A stretch of DNA of 64,000 nt from Corallium rubrum (GCA_964035015.1 OZ036003.1:3711990-3775989), one strand, 5' to 3'; shown: positions 12,136 through 22,204, counted from the first letter of the stretch. Notes: generated by a model from the sequence alone, not told the origin. Numbers and translations are program-made.

Positions 12136-14199
12136 ATGTCGGACTCGGATTCGGAAGATGAAGAAATTAGCCCTCCGAAAAAAAAAGTGAAAACCAAACT
12201 GTACGAACAAAAATTCCGTTCAGATTGGCTGGGAGATCCTGCGTTTAAAGCCTGGTTAATCGCACCGTCGAATGGAAAGAGCGAGCCTTCATGCAAGGTA
12301 TGCACGAAGAATATTTCTTGTTCAAAAACTGCTCTTCAAAGACATGGTCTTTCTGCACAGCACAAGCAAGCATGTCTACGTGCAACAAACCAGACTTCCA
12401 TTCATGCTAGCCTTCAAAAGCAACAGTCAGCAGATATATACAAGGAGACCACGACAGTGCAGATAGCGGCCTTTCTTGCAGAGCACAATCTTCCGCTTAG
12501 ACTGAGCCCCTCACTCCTAGAGTTGATGAAAGCAAGAGCCCCTAAGAATGGAAAAGAGTCAAAGTCCCTTCAAGAAATACAGATGGGGGTCACCAAATGC
12601 ACGAATGTAATTCGCCAAGGTGTCGGACTGTATTATGCAAAAGAGTTGACTGAGATCCTGTGCCAAAAGCGATTCAGCATCATCCCAGACGAGACTACCG
12701 ACGTGTCCACAGAGAAGCAGTTAGGAGTTTGTGTCATGTATGTTGACGAAAAGGATTTAATGCCAGTAACCAGATTTTTGGATATAGTTGAAGCCACCGA
12801 CGCAGGAGCGAAGGGACTATACAAAGAGATAAAGGGGATCTTTGAAGAGAAATCGATACCTCTTACCAACATCATCGGTTACTCGTCAGATACATGCAAT
12901 GTTATGTTCGGGGAGAATCTAAGTGTTTCAACCCTTTTGAAGAAAGATGTGCCACATGTTTCAACAATCAAATGTAGCTGCCATATGATCCATCTTTGTG
13001 CATCTCATGCCTGTTTGAAGTTGTCCACATCACTGGAGGACATGTGCAGAAACATCTATTCCCATTTCAGCCGATCAACGCTCAGACAGAAGGATTTCGC
13101 ACAATTCCAAACGTTCGTGGAAGCCCAACCTCACAAGCTGCTGAAACTCGCTCAGACAAGATGGCTGTCCCTCGAAAGCTGCGTAACGAGAATTCTGGAG
13201 CAATGGGAAGCACTTCGTCTGTATTTCATTGCATTCGTGGCGGATGGCAAAGATCCTTCGTACACAACAGAGAGTATTCTTAAGGGCTTGAGCAATAAGT
13301 TTGTGCTTGCTCAGTTAGAGTTTTTAAGCGCGCAGCTACATCGTCTCAACGATTTTAACACCATGTTCCAGACGACTGCACCAATGCTACATCATCTTAG
13401 AGAAGCAGTGAGTAAGCTACTGAAAGAAATTCTCAGCGACTTCATTCTCATCGACGTGGTCAGGACACAGGATCCCTTCACGATTAGCGTTCATCGCATG
13501 GACATTCGATTACCGTTGGATAGGGTGTACATGGGAATGTTGGCTACATGTACACTACAAGAATGTGGAGATGATCTCGATTCAGTGCTGAAAGTCAAGA
13601 AGGCTTGTGTAGAGTTTCTCGTTGAGCTAGTCACGCAAATACGATCACGCTTCATCATGAACGATCCAATTTTTCGCGTGGTAGAATTTCTCATTCCAAA
13701 CAATGCGATCAATTGTTCACCGCCATCATTACACGAGCTGTTCTTGACGCTGCCATACTTGGGCGACATTGCAAACAAGGCACATGCTGACCTGGAATGG
13801 AGAAGGCAATCTTTGGAGGAGTCGGCAGAATTGACGCCTGATGAACCGTCGCATATTTTCTGGCAGAAGAGGCTAAACGCAAAGACAACCAACGGATCTT
13901 TCAAATATCCAAATCTACGAAAAGTTGTCGCCTGTGTGATGTCCTTGCCGTTCTCGAATGCATCCGTTGAGAGACTTTTCAGTCTACTAAAGTTGATAAA
14001 AACCAGCATGAGAAATGCACTAAAGAGAGAAACACTCGTTGGCCTTATGCACGCCAACGAGGGAATGAAAGTCCATGGAGTTCATGCACACCAAGTAGCA
14101 TTGGATGAAGATTTTTTGCGCATGGTTAAAAATGTGAAAAGCAATCTCACTGACAGTCAGGTTCGAGAACTTATCCGAGAAGACTTGAAAAACCAGTGA
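12136..14199 (+). CDS. hAT-family transposase, 687 aa
   Basis: Cut-and-paste transposase expected to act in the nucleus. The ATG at 12136 opens an uninterrupted 687-codon frame. The N-terminus is acidic and followed by a basic PPKKKVKTK nuclear-localisation-like patch (residues ~14-22). A BED-like zinc finger follows at ~55-82 (CKVCTKNISCSK then RHGLSAQH). The RNase H-like core includes DETTDVS (~185) and SSDTCNVMFG (~250) as the likely first and second catalytic Asp. The hAT C-terminal dimerisation block, LPFSNASVERLFSLLK (~600-620), holds the likely catalytic Glu. Full hAT length, no stops, and matching ends with a perfect target duplication suggest a recent, possibly autonomous copy. The exact catalytic residues are inferred from family pattern. 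Confidence 0.93.
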   Translation: MSDSDSEDEEISPPKKKVKTKLYEQKFRSDWLGDPAFKAWLIAPSNGKSEPSCKVCTKNISCSKTALQRHGLSAQHKQACLRATNQTSIHASLQKQQSADIYKETTTVQIAAFLAEHNLPLRLSPSLLELMKARAPKNGKESKSLQEIQMGVTKCTNVIRQGVGLYYAKELTEILCQKRFSIIPDETTDVSTEKQLGVCVMYVDEKDLMPVTRFLDIVEATDAGAKGLYKEIKGIFEEKSIPLTNIIGYSSDTCNVMFGENLSVSTLLKKDVPHVSTIKCSCHMIHLCASHACLKLSTSLEDMCRNIYSHFSRSTLRQKDFAQFQTFVEAQPHKLLKLAQTRWLSLESCVTRILEQWEALRLYFIAFVADGKDPSYTTESILKGLSNKFVLAQLEFLSAQLHRLNDFNTMFQTTAPMLHHLREAVSKLLKEILSDFILIDVVRTQDPFTISVHRMDIRLPLDRVYMGMLATCTLQECGDDLDSVLKVKKACVEFLVELVTQIRSRFIMNDPIFRVVEFLIPNNAINCSPPSLHELFLTLPYLGDIANKAHADLEWRRQSLEESAELTPDEPSHIFWQKRLNAKTTNGSFKYPNLRKVVACVMSLPFSNASVERLFSLLKLIKTSMRNALKRETLVGLMHANEGMKVHGVHAHQVALDEDFLRMVKNVKSNLTDSQVRELIREDLKNQ

Positions 14200-14339
14200 T
14201 TGATTAACACAGTACATATTATGCAAACGGGCGAACATCTGTTATTGAGCTATTTAAACAGTCAGACTCATATTAATAACAACAATTTTTATTTGTTGTC
14301 ACATTTTGTTCAATTTTCATGACTTTTGTTAATAAAAGT

Positions 14340-14474
14340 AAATATTTCAGATAAAATTCAGAATTCCTTAGAAATTCCTTAAAAAATATAATTCCTCAAA
14401 CAATTCCTTAAAAAAGTAAAAAAAGGTCGAAATTTCCTTAGTTTAAGGAAATTTCCTTAAAAGTGAGAACACTG
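14340..14474 (+). repeat. hAT right subterminal and terminal repeats
   Basis: At least six TTCCTTA/TTCCTCA-type repeats lie between 14360 and 14460, then the inverted terminal sequence AGTGAGAACACTG ending at 14474. TTTAAGGAAATTTCCTTAAA near 14443-14462 forms a local palindrome. Confidence 0.8.
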
Positions 14475-15108
14475 GTCGTAATCGACGTAATACTTTACGT
14501 AAATGTTCAACATGCTGGTCGAAGGAACCACTGAAAACAATCACATCGTCCAAGTACGGTATTGCAAACTCATCTCTGAGATCATTGAGGCAGTGTTCCA
14601 TAAATCTTTGGAAGTTGGCTGGTGCATTCGTCAGTCCAAAGGGGATCCTCACCCATTTGTACAGACCCCAAGGAGTGATAAACGCTGTTAAGTGGCGACT
14701 CTCTTTCCCCATGAAGCCTTGATGGTAGGCTTTCCCCTGATCAAGAACACTGAACCAGGAACTACCACCTAAGTTGTCCAAAGTTCCTTGTACCCGGGGG
14801 ATAGGATGACGGTCAGGAATTGTCCATCGGTTTAATTCCCGGTAGTCCACGCAGAGGCGCAATGTGCCATCTTTCTTACGCACGCAAACCACCAGCGAAG
14901 AATAAGGTGATTTTGATTTGGTGATAAATTGCTTGTTCAGAAGGTCTTCTACATGATGTTTCACTTCTTGGTATAGTGGTCTGGGTACCGAGGTGTATTT
15001 TTTTTGGACAGGCTCTGTGTTTGAAAGGTTGATGTTTAACTGGAGATCTGGAATGCTACCAATATCATCGTCATTACGCGCAAAGGATTCGGATTCTTCT
15101 AATAGCAT
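14475..15108 (-). pseudogene. Gypsy reverse transcriptase, N-terminal half
   Basis: The RT fingers and palm are well preserved: [46 protein letters not shown] and the catalytic YLDD box in [11 protein letters not shown]. The first palm Asp sits in [11 protein letters not shown]. The frame then runs into hAT sequence and stops. The other half continues at 11869. As one of the better kept domains, it supports Ty3/Gypsy assignment. Confidence 0.93.
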
Positions 15109-15111
15109 TGC

Positions 15112-15480
15112 TCATGCGGTTATCTTCTGTTCTTCTGTTAGACCACTGAGATCTATGCCATTCATTACATCTTCACGGCTATCGTGCGTCGGTTGGTCTT
15201 CTTGGCTTTGAACAACTCCACATTGTGCTGGCCTTGCAGTTGAGCTCGCTTCTTCAGGCTGAACAGAGGCGTTCTTTAATTTCACATCAACAGGTGTTGC
15301 GGATTTGATTAGTTGTAGATTTCCCAAGACTGTTCGTCGACTCAGAATGATGTCGTGGTTTGTTGTGTTGCGGACTGCGACACTAAGCAATGTTTTTTCC
15401 CCTTTCTTGACCAAAGTCAGTGTCTCTTGCAATTCTAATCCTGCTGGCCAATGAGCGTTTTCATCAGGTTCAAACAACAC
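15112..15480 (-). pseudogene. Gypsy pol linker between protease and RT
   Basis: 122-aa open piece just upstream of RT. It contains LLSVAVRNTTNHDIILSRRT and VLGNLQLIKSATPVDV, which resembles the all-beta segment between protease and RT in many Gypsy polyproteins. It ends in an acidic stretch with LTEEQK. The segment between 15480 and 15746 is the same polyprotein with indels; no clean frame remains there. Confidence 0.6.
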
Positions 15481-15745
15481 CGGAAATTCGCAATCAATTC
15501 AACCAGTTTTTGCACGGCATGGTACTTCCCTTGTTTGGTTTCTTGGTATCAGAACATCTTTCTTTGCAGTTCTAACAAAGCAGATCAGAGGCAGTCCTGG
15601 CTTTCATCTTGAATCAGGTCCACAAGGTCGTCCAAAGTTTCATCACTGTATTGTGCAAAACTTGCTTGGATCGAGGCACTATCACTTCCAACAATTTATT
15701 TAATGACATTGTACCCCACTATTGGATTTTCTAACTGTTCAGAAG

Positions 15746-16215
15746 TCACCAAGAAAGGTACCATTTTACTTCTAACTCGACCCAGCCAGTATACGGAATC
15801 GGGGTTGCATTAGCTGCGGTCAGTTCTAGGAGTCTGTCCAACAATTCCGATATGTTCTTTGTCTCGACGTTTGGAAACTGTGATTGCAAGGAATTCTCGG
15901 TAATTATTGACACTTGGGCACCAGTATCCCAAAGTACTTTGAGCTGAAAATCATTCAGGAGGACTGTCACCATACATTTCTCTCCAACCAGGCTTGCCAT
16001 TTTCGCCAACTGCTTTGGAGTTGGATGACTTATCAAGGTTGCTTCATCAGTATTTTGGTACTCGGTCTCAAGCTCAGTAGCAGCTACTTGTTCCACGGCT
16101 TTACACAAAGGCTTGTGTAAGTGCCAATGTTCTTTTTGACACTTTCTGGAACAATACAACACAAGTTCGCAATTCTTCTAAACACATTTATTACAATTGT
16201 AACACTGGTGGGACC
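15746..16215 (-). pseudogene. Gypsy MYND-type finger plus retropepsin-like protease
   Basis: Two domains in order. The first is a Cys/His cluster, CYNCNKC, then (past an in-frame stop codon) NCELVLYCSRKCQ and HWHLHKPLC. That matches MYND spacing (C-x2-C, C-x-x-x-C, H-x3-C). The second is an aspartic protease with the DTGA active-site motif in KVLWDTGAQVSI, preceded by CMVTVLLNDF. The protease would cut the polyprotein into mature parts. The MYND finger lies just after gag's CCHC knuckle, in a different frame from it. The protease C-terminal strand is broken near 15780. Confidence 0.8.
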
Positions 16216-16232
16216 TTGTGATGGACTCGCTA

Positions 16233-17321
16233 CTATCGGTCCCTCGGAAGTAACCTTGGTCCGTTTAAAGACTGTTTGCTTGATTTTCTCCGACAACCAG
16301 CAGCATAATGGCTGTCATCACCACAAACGAAGCAGTGTTGACAATTGGTATTACCACTTTCTTGGCAGGATGAACACAATGTTCTCCTAGAGGGCTGTTT
16401 ACCTTTTGCTCTTGTATCTCCACGCTGCATACTTTTGTTCCTAACTTCTGCTCTGAGGGACTCAACTTCTGTCTTGATCCCCTGAATCACTGCCATCACA
16501 TCACTGGGTGAAGTTGTGGGTTTTGTCGGCTGTGAATGTCTTTTGGATTTTTGGTCAGTACTCACCAGAGATGCCTGGCCAACCTTATTGTTGGATTGGG
16601 ACTTCATCTTTCTTGATCTTTCACTCTCAGAGGAAAAAGCCACATTGAGCTGGTGAATTAGGTCTTCATCTTGGATAGTGACATCTTTCAGGTAGGGCCG
16701 GAGTTTTGCACGGATACTTTTATCTTGTAGTCCAGTCTCAATTGTTCTCAGGAAGAGCTTTTGGATATGGTCTGCATCATACTGCAATGTGTCGGAACCT
16801 TTTGTACTGGTAAAAATAATCTTCTGTCTTAAGTCCAATGCACGCATGAGGAATGCCTGGGGTGATTCTTTGGGACATTGGCACACAGAAGCCAAACTCT
16901 GATACAGTTCTGTTGTATCCTTCACATCATAATGACTGTGAATAATCTTTCTCAGCCGATCCAGTGTCAGGTCACTCAACATTTCAAGGTAACTTCTTAG
17001 GACCATACTTGGGCTGATTGCACAAATCACACCATTGACTATTTCAGCTTCTGTGTATCCTTGTTCTTGACCAGCTTCAATTTGTCGCACCAAAGAAGGG
17101 TAGTTGAGCTTGTCCTTCTGGTTGGGCTTCCCAATTTGTCCAATGATCTTGAACTGCCTCCTCAGTGCACTTGTGGGTCCAAGCATTGCAGGCAATGATG
17201 AGTTATTTGTTGTTTTCCCCCTTAGTTTCTCTTCTGCTTGGTCTAATTTTGCCTTTGTTTTTTCCAATTCTTTCTCCTGCGATGTCTGAAGTTTCTTTAG
17301 CTGTTCTTTTAACAATTCCAC
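16233..17321 (-). pseudogene. Gypsy Gag-like protein with CCHC knuckle
   Basis: Open for 362 codons. The N-terminus is a charged coiled coil (Leu/Glu/Lys heptads, residues 1-35). A capsid-like helical middle follows, with WAxx-free but typical blocks such as CPKESPQAFLMRALDLRQ. Near the C-terminus is CFVCGDDSHYAAGC (C-x2-C-x4-H-x4-C), the RNA-binding zinc knuckle. The frame is also open upstream, with a stop near 17405, so the true start may be further up and lost. Gag packages the element RNA. Confidence 0.8.
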
Positions 17322-17502
17322 CTCCTGTTCCTTATTATTCTGAACAACTACAGGTTCTTCGTTCTGAGACTCAGTATTGGGTATTGGTTTCTTTACAACG
17401 ACCTAACAGATCTTCGAGCATGGCAAATTGTTCATCTGTTCTGAGCTTATCAAGGAATTTACCTTCAAGCTTGCTTTACCTTCAAGGAATAACTTCTCCT
17501 TG

Positions 17503-17520
17503 ATCTCGGTGGGACCTCCA
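17503..17520 (-). other. Primer binding site, complementary to tRNA-Gln
   Basis: Minus strand reads TGGAGGTCCCACCGAGAT, the complement of the 3' end (plus CCA) of metazoan tRNA-Gln as I remember it. It lies 3 bp inside the LTR end (…GGGTAACA), exactly where minus-strand DNA synthesis should be primed. Confidence 0.88.
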
Positions 17521-17523
17521 AAT

Positions 17524-17993
17524 TGTTACCCAGTCACTTAGTAGACTACTTTAATAATTTGTTTAAAACTTTTAATGAAGAATACTAAACGACAAATATC
17601 AAATATATTTGTTTGTTCTCTCCGAACTCGTGGTCTCACACCATCGCTCTACTCATGTCCAGCGGTTCGTGGTCTCACACCAGTGTTCTACTTCATGTAA
17701 GCTAATTACATTTCTTTATCTAACAAAAGTTCGTAAACAATTAACTCATCATAAACAATTAACATAATCTTTAGATATTTATATACACGTTAATAGCACA
17801 ATGAAAAAGCATCACGTCTCAAATCGTAGAATAGATTTGTCACGCGGGAAGCATATTAACAGTAGCTTGCAAACAATTTTAATAGGTTGTGTGAAACATC
17901 TTACCTTCTAATATTTCTCCAAAATCTTCATCTATAACGGCAATCTTTGAAAATAAAGAACCTCTTCGTGAATCCATCAAAATGGTGAGCACT
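17524..17993 (-). repeat. 5' LTR of the first Gypsy element (outer edge uncertain)
   Basis: It ends on the minus strand with …CTGGGTAACA next to the primer site. It contains a TATA-like box and two ~30-bp direct repeats near 17628 and 17670 sharing CGTGGTCTCACACCA. The outer end was not fixed, because no second LTR exists in the window and an inverted-repeat element begins at 17994. Confidence 0.65.
17776..17784 (-). promoter_or_regulatory. TATA box of the LTR promoter
   Basis: Minus strand ATATAAATA within the LTR, upstream of the primer site by about 255 bp, which fits a U3 promoter driving the Gypsy transcript. Confidence 0.45.
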
Positions 17994-18495
17994 AGAAAGT
18001 AGTCGCGAAAACCATGTTGAGCCCACCAACACTACTAACTCAGCGGTGACGGACTATATTCTACAAAGAGAGGGGAAATCGTAAGGGAAATCGATGTATC
18101 AACAAAAAAAGCTCTGCTTGAACATGAAGCAAATAGACTTACTTCCTAAATCCTTCGTCTGAAATCTGACAGCATATGTTGTCGTCCAAAAAGCAAATGA
18201 CATGAAATATCGACCAAAGTACCTACATAGCCGCGGTGACTGTCGATCACCTGGTCGAATTTACTGCACTAGGATGGAGAGTTTTCCATGTCTTCTTCAA
18301 CATGAACGCTGTTATTCCACGTGCACGTAGAAAAATACTATAATATGTTTACATACAAGGTATTTTGAAATAAATCGCGGTAATCGAGGTATACTTGCGA
18401 GCTATTTGCGACTGTTTACGATGACCGTGTCACCATTGGGTTAGTGGTTTTTGTGGGCTCAACATGGTTTTGGCGACTACTATCTAGTGCTCACC
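17994..18495. mobile_element. Inverted-repeat (MITE/foldback) element, 502 bp
   Basis: GGTGAGCACTAGAAAGTAGT… at 17994-18036 matches the reverse complement of 18453-18495 over 43 bp with two mismatches. Flanks are similar but not identical (ATCAAAAT and TCATAAAAT). No ORF inside. It may have inserted at or near the outer end of the Gypsy LTR. Confidence 0.8.
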
Positions 18496-18759
18496 TCATA
18501 AAATAGGCTTTTCTTCAACTCGAACAACAACCTACAGTAGATCTGAATCAGGACGCCTCTTGACTAATACTGAATTCCGGAAAGCGAGGCTACAATGTCG
18601 TAAAAAAGGAATCATGGGATATTCTCACGCAATTCTGGCTTTGGGAGCCACCACTTTCTCATATTTTAATAATAGTATCTTAATATTTTAAATCATGGTC
18701 TTAAACATTTAGCAATAAACTGTTAAGCCGATTTTCCACTGGAGAATTTTTAGTAAGGC

Positions 18760-19290
18760 TTGTTTTTGTCAAATATATAAATAAGAAGTCTATATATAAC
18801 TCTAAGAAAAAAGTTTCTTATTCTTCAAATTTTTGTGGGAAGACATTTCATATTTTAAAAAGTATTATTGTCATAAGAAAAATTTTCTTATCGTAAGATT
18901 CTTGTCATAAGAAACAATTTCTTGTCATAAGAAAAAATTTCTTGTCATAAGAAAAAGATTCTTATAAAAAGTCTTGTCATTAGAAAAATTTCCTTGTCAT
19001 AAGAAATCAGTTTAAATGTCTATTTTTTGTCCAATATATATAGTAAAAGAAAAAATTCTCATTGTTTTGTTATTTATATTCCTATAGCAAAACATTTCAT
19101 GGTTATAAAAAAAATTTTCTTACGATAAGACAATTTTTCTTACCACAACAAATATTTTCTTATCATAAGAAATATTTTCTTACGATAAGACATGTTTCCT
19201 GACGATAAGAAAAAGTTTATGTTAAGAAAATTTCTCTTGAATCAAGAATATTTTTCTTGTTAAGAAAATGATTTTTTGCTGTGTATAGTT
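18760..19290. repeat. Cluster of short palindromic units, TTCTTGTCATAAGAAA-like
   Basis: Between about 18800 and 19270 a ~15-18-bp motif of the form TTTCTTRTCATAAGAAA recurs at least ten times in both orientations, with variants TTCTTACGATAAGA. It is very AT-rich with no ORF. It may be an array of self-pairing sites or a decayed element. From 18496 to 18760 I see nothing recognisable. Confidence 0.75.
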
Positions 19291-19349
19291 GTCAGTCCCA
19301 ATAAGAACAATATAAGATTCACTGTTCTGCGTGCTGATAAAGAACTCCA

Positions 19350-20039
19350 TTGCTTTGGCTGATATCTCTTTTGCTGGAGAGAAAAAGAGAAACACCCTTC
19401 ACTATAATTTTTTGTAGAACACTTAATGACATTGTTTCACTGCTAACACATTTGTTGATGAGACTAGGAACTTCTGGCACTTCCGTCGATGGTGAAGAGC
19501 CAGCATATGAGCGTTGTCTGTTGGGAGTGTATTATTTTCAAACACCAATGAATCATAAAGAAATTGTTACTTCTTCATTTGAGGGGTTATGTGGAAAAGT
19601 TTGATTGGTAATTGCTTCTACATCTTTGAGTATGGGAGTAGATTTCCCACATGTACAATATGTAGTGCATTATGGTCCATCTAGGAACTTGACCAGCCAT
19701 TTACAGGAACCAGGTCGAGGGGAAATAGATGGAGAACAGGCTTTTCATCTGACAGTATATCATGGGCGTCATTTGACCGCATGTGAAAAAGACAACAAAG
19801 TCAACAGAGTCTTGTTGTCGCACTGCACTGCCCCATCCTTGAAGGTTGCAGTCATAATTCTAGAATTAATTAATGAGACTTTCAATAACATTTTAATAAC
19901 AGATGAACTATATTCCCTTGTTTATTCAAAGGAATATCTTAGTGACCTAAATAGATTAATTTCTACAATTCCACTAATTAATGTGACTGGATTTGAAGAT
20001 TTGTCTGATGACTCAAACTCTTCCGATTCATTATTATAA
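19350..20039 (+). pseudogene. RecQ-like helicase C-terminal half, broken
   Basis: One frame (19350-20039) is cut by an in-frame TGA at 19602-19604. The first part looks like the start of the second RecA domain (TIIFCRTLNDIVSLLTHLL). The second part has motif V (ASTSLSMGVDFPHVQYVVH) and a motif VI relative, QEPGRGEIDGE. In active RecQ proteins motif VI is normally QExGRAGRDG, so the second conserved Arg is lost here, which should abolish ATPase coupling. The first RecA domain is absent. Similar degraded RecQ-like copies are, from memory, abundant in cnidarian genomes. Confidence 0.72.
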
Positions 20040-20595
20040 AACAATACCAGGCAGTTGACAAGGTATTACATGTATTAGGTATTTGATTTGATGAAATGTT
20101 AGCATACATGTTTTATTATTTAGGTTTACAGTTTAGCTACTATAACTTGGGGCATTCAAGATCACAACCACTAAAATTAAAGTGAACTTATTGAACAGAC
20201 AAGCCTGTACTAAAAGAATGATTGCAGGGGGGGTCCAGGGGCAGGGGCTTGGAGAGCCTTACTTTATACTCTGTGGGTTTTTGTCAGTTTTCTTAGAGTG
20301 ACAATGATATTTAATCATATTTTGAATGATGCTATTTTTGCAAATTGAAGGGGGAGCATGTCCCCTCTGTCCTACCTATGTCAGTATGAGCCTGACAGAT
20401 AAGAAATCCTCAATGGTGATAAGACTACATCTAATTTAAAATAATTTTGTTCTCATGTGGTATGTGTGGTGTCCAAAGAAGGACATAAAGGGACATAAAG
20501 GACCGTTACTGTATGATTCTTGGAATGTTCTTCTGTTAATTAACCCTAGTTATATTAGCTATTCTGTAAACAGGTTCATCAACATATGTACATAT
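20040..20595. other. No gene seen
   Basis: AT-rich unique-looking sequence. Short open frames only; no domain, splice-bounded exon or repeat recognised. Confidence 0.5.
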
Positions 20596-21300
20596 TCACT
20601 TTTTGGTGGTTTCATACACCCCCTTCCAATGGTTTAAACAGTCTTTTGTCCACTGAAAAAAGTCTCTGTAATCAATATCAATGACATTTGACATGAACTT
20701 AGGAAAATAAGGGTATCCAGCTCTACCATTTGTCTTCTGAAAACATTTCCATGTAATAGGTCTTTCTTTTACTGCAATTTGTACGGCCTCTTCTGGGTTC
20801 TTACTTCCATTGTGGCCACTTCTTTTCTTCTTGGAGCAGTCTTCGTATATCCCTTCAATTACATTGTTTAGTCCAACCACTGTCCTAGCAGATCGCTGCA
20901 ATGAGCTTGTTGTAATATTGCTACCCATCCCTTTAGATAGACGTTTTTAGCAACAAATTTAGGTGTTCCATGTGCAAGTCTAATGGGATATTTCTGCCTA
21001 TTTCCTCATTAACATTAACAAATCTATTAATTAGACAAAATGACTCCTCTTCTGAGAGCACTGCACCGGTTTGCACAAACAATAATAAAAGTGCATTTTA
21101 AGCATATTTAGTATGCCTGAATTTGTAAGCAAATAGAATAACTAATTTGTAGCATCCTGTGAGGCAAAAACCGTCACCTTCCCTTATTGCATCTATAATG
21201 TTCATTACAAGCATCCCAAACTGTAGTCTAGCATTACGATAAGTAAAGTCTTAGTCAATTGCACTATCTTCCAAGACGGGTTTTGTTATAATCTGAATAT
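20596..21300 (-). pseudogene. DUF6589-type protein, C-terminal fragment
   Basis: Conceptual minus-strand reading gives blocks I associate with the cnidarian DUF6589 family. They are RLQFGMLVMNIIDAIREGDG, GCYKLVILFAYKFRHTKYA and NEEIGRNIPLDLHMEHLN, then, after a stop and a frame change near 20930, GSNITTSSLQRSARTVVGLN and a C-terminal tail ending near 20596. There are at least three stops and one frameshift. The function of the family is unknown. A 5' part of the same family lies at 62199, in the opposite orientation and 41 kb away. Confidence 0.65.
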
Positions 21301-22190
21301 CTGCATGCTTTGTACTTTCATGTCTGAAATACACTGTAAATAAGATTGTAGGATACTATAAATAACTAGAAATACATGATCGCAACAACCCCTCGCCCAC
21401 TTTAAATATATACATTTTTGTAAACCACCACAACCACCACACACACCACACTTTCTGGTTTTGTTTTTTTTGTATTTAAGTCTTATAGTTTTTATATTTT
21501 TATATTTAGTCTATTATACTTTTAGTATGTAATAATAAAATTAACAGCCTTAAAAATTTTGAATAGAAAGAGAGAAACAAACCAGTATAACATCAAAGAA
21601 AATGCATTGGCAAAGTCCATCTGTATTGACACCGAAAGAGCATACAAAGTCAATATTAAAAAAGAAACAACGAGATGAACCAAATAACAAATTTTCATTC
21701 GAGGTAGATAATAGTGGCCAAGAAAAGACACAATACCACGTCCTAGCGTCCAAAGACAACTGTAGACAAGAATATTATTTATATTGCATGATTTTTCAAG
21801 ACTCAGCTAAACTGGTAAATATGAATCTCCTACCGTTAAACTTTCTTCTGCTTTTGTCACCACAAACACTGCCAATTCAGTCTATACTCTTTTCAGAATT
21901 CAGATTGTTTTTCTCGTTCGGTTTCTTACTTTTTCCGTGACCAGGTCATTCAGTTCTCTTCAAGACCTAAAAAGCCGTTTGTTTCAAACTGATTTCTTTA
22001 TCGTTCCCTCGAGTTAAGTAGAATACACCAGAGCAGAATTCTTTACAGGCTTTGGCCAGTTTCAGGACACAGTGTCGTTTTCGGTCTTCGTTGTAACAGT
22101 TACAAGTACCCTGCTATTCGAACTGCGAAAGTTGCGGATTTGTTGATATATATACAAACATCTCGCAGAATTTCTTTCCCACTTGCGTGT
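21301..22190. other. No gene recognised
   Basis: Contains a 112-codon open frame at 21602-21940 (start MHWQSPSVLTPKEH) with no recognised domain and no neighbouring splice evidence. Composition is AT-rich elsewhere. It could be UTR or degraded element DNA. Confidence 0.4.
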
Positions 22191-22204
22191 AATTTCGCGT
22201 GTAA

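Larger units (their letters stand above)
11878..14474 (+). mobile_element. hAT DNA transposon, apparently complete
   Basis: 2597 bp. It is flanked by a perfect 8-bp target duplication GTCGTAAT (11870-11877 and 14475-14482). The ends are CAGGGCTCTCACA on the left and CAGTGTTCTCACT (minus strand) on the right, matching at 10 of 13 positions. Both subterminal zones carry repeated TTCCTTA-type motifs, likely transposase binding sites. It carries one long intact ORF. It sits in antisense orientation within the RT gene of the older Gypsy copy, so it is younger than that copy. Confidence 0.96.
9164..17993 (-). mobile_element. Ty3/Gypsy LTR retrotransposon, defective, split by hAT
   Basis: Read on the minus strand, the parts are in Ty3/Gypsy order: 5' LTR (about 17993-17524), tRNA-Gln primer site (17520-17503), gag with zinc knuckle, MYND finger and protease, RT, RNase H, integrase and a C-terminal tail. 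The 3' LTR is missing because the satellite begins at 9163. A hAT element at 11878-14474 interrupts the RT, and the RT frame meets again across it once one 8-bp duplication is ignored. Several stops and frame changes show the copy is dead. The upper boundary is approximate, since an inverted-repeat element starts at 17994. Confidence 0.9.
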
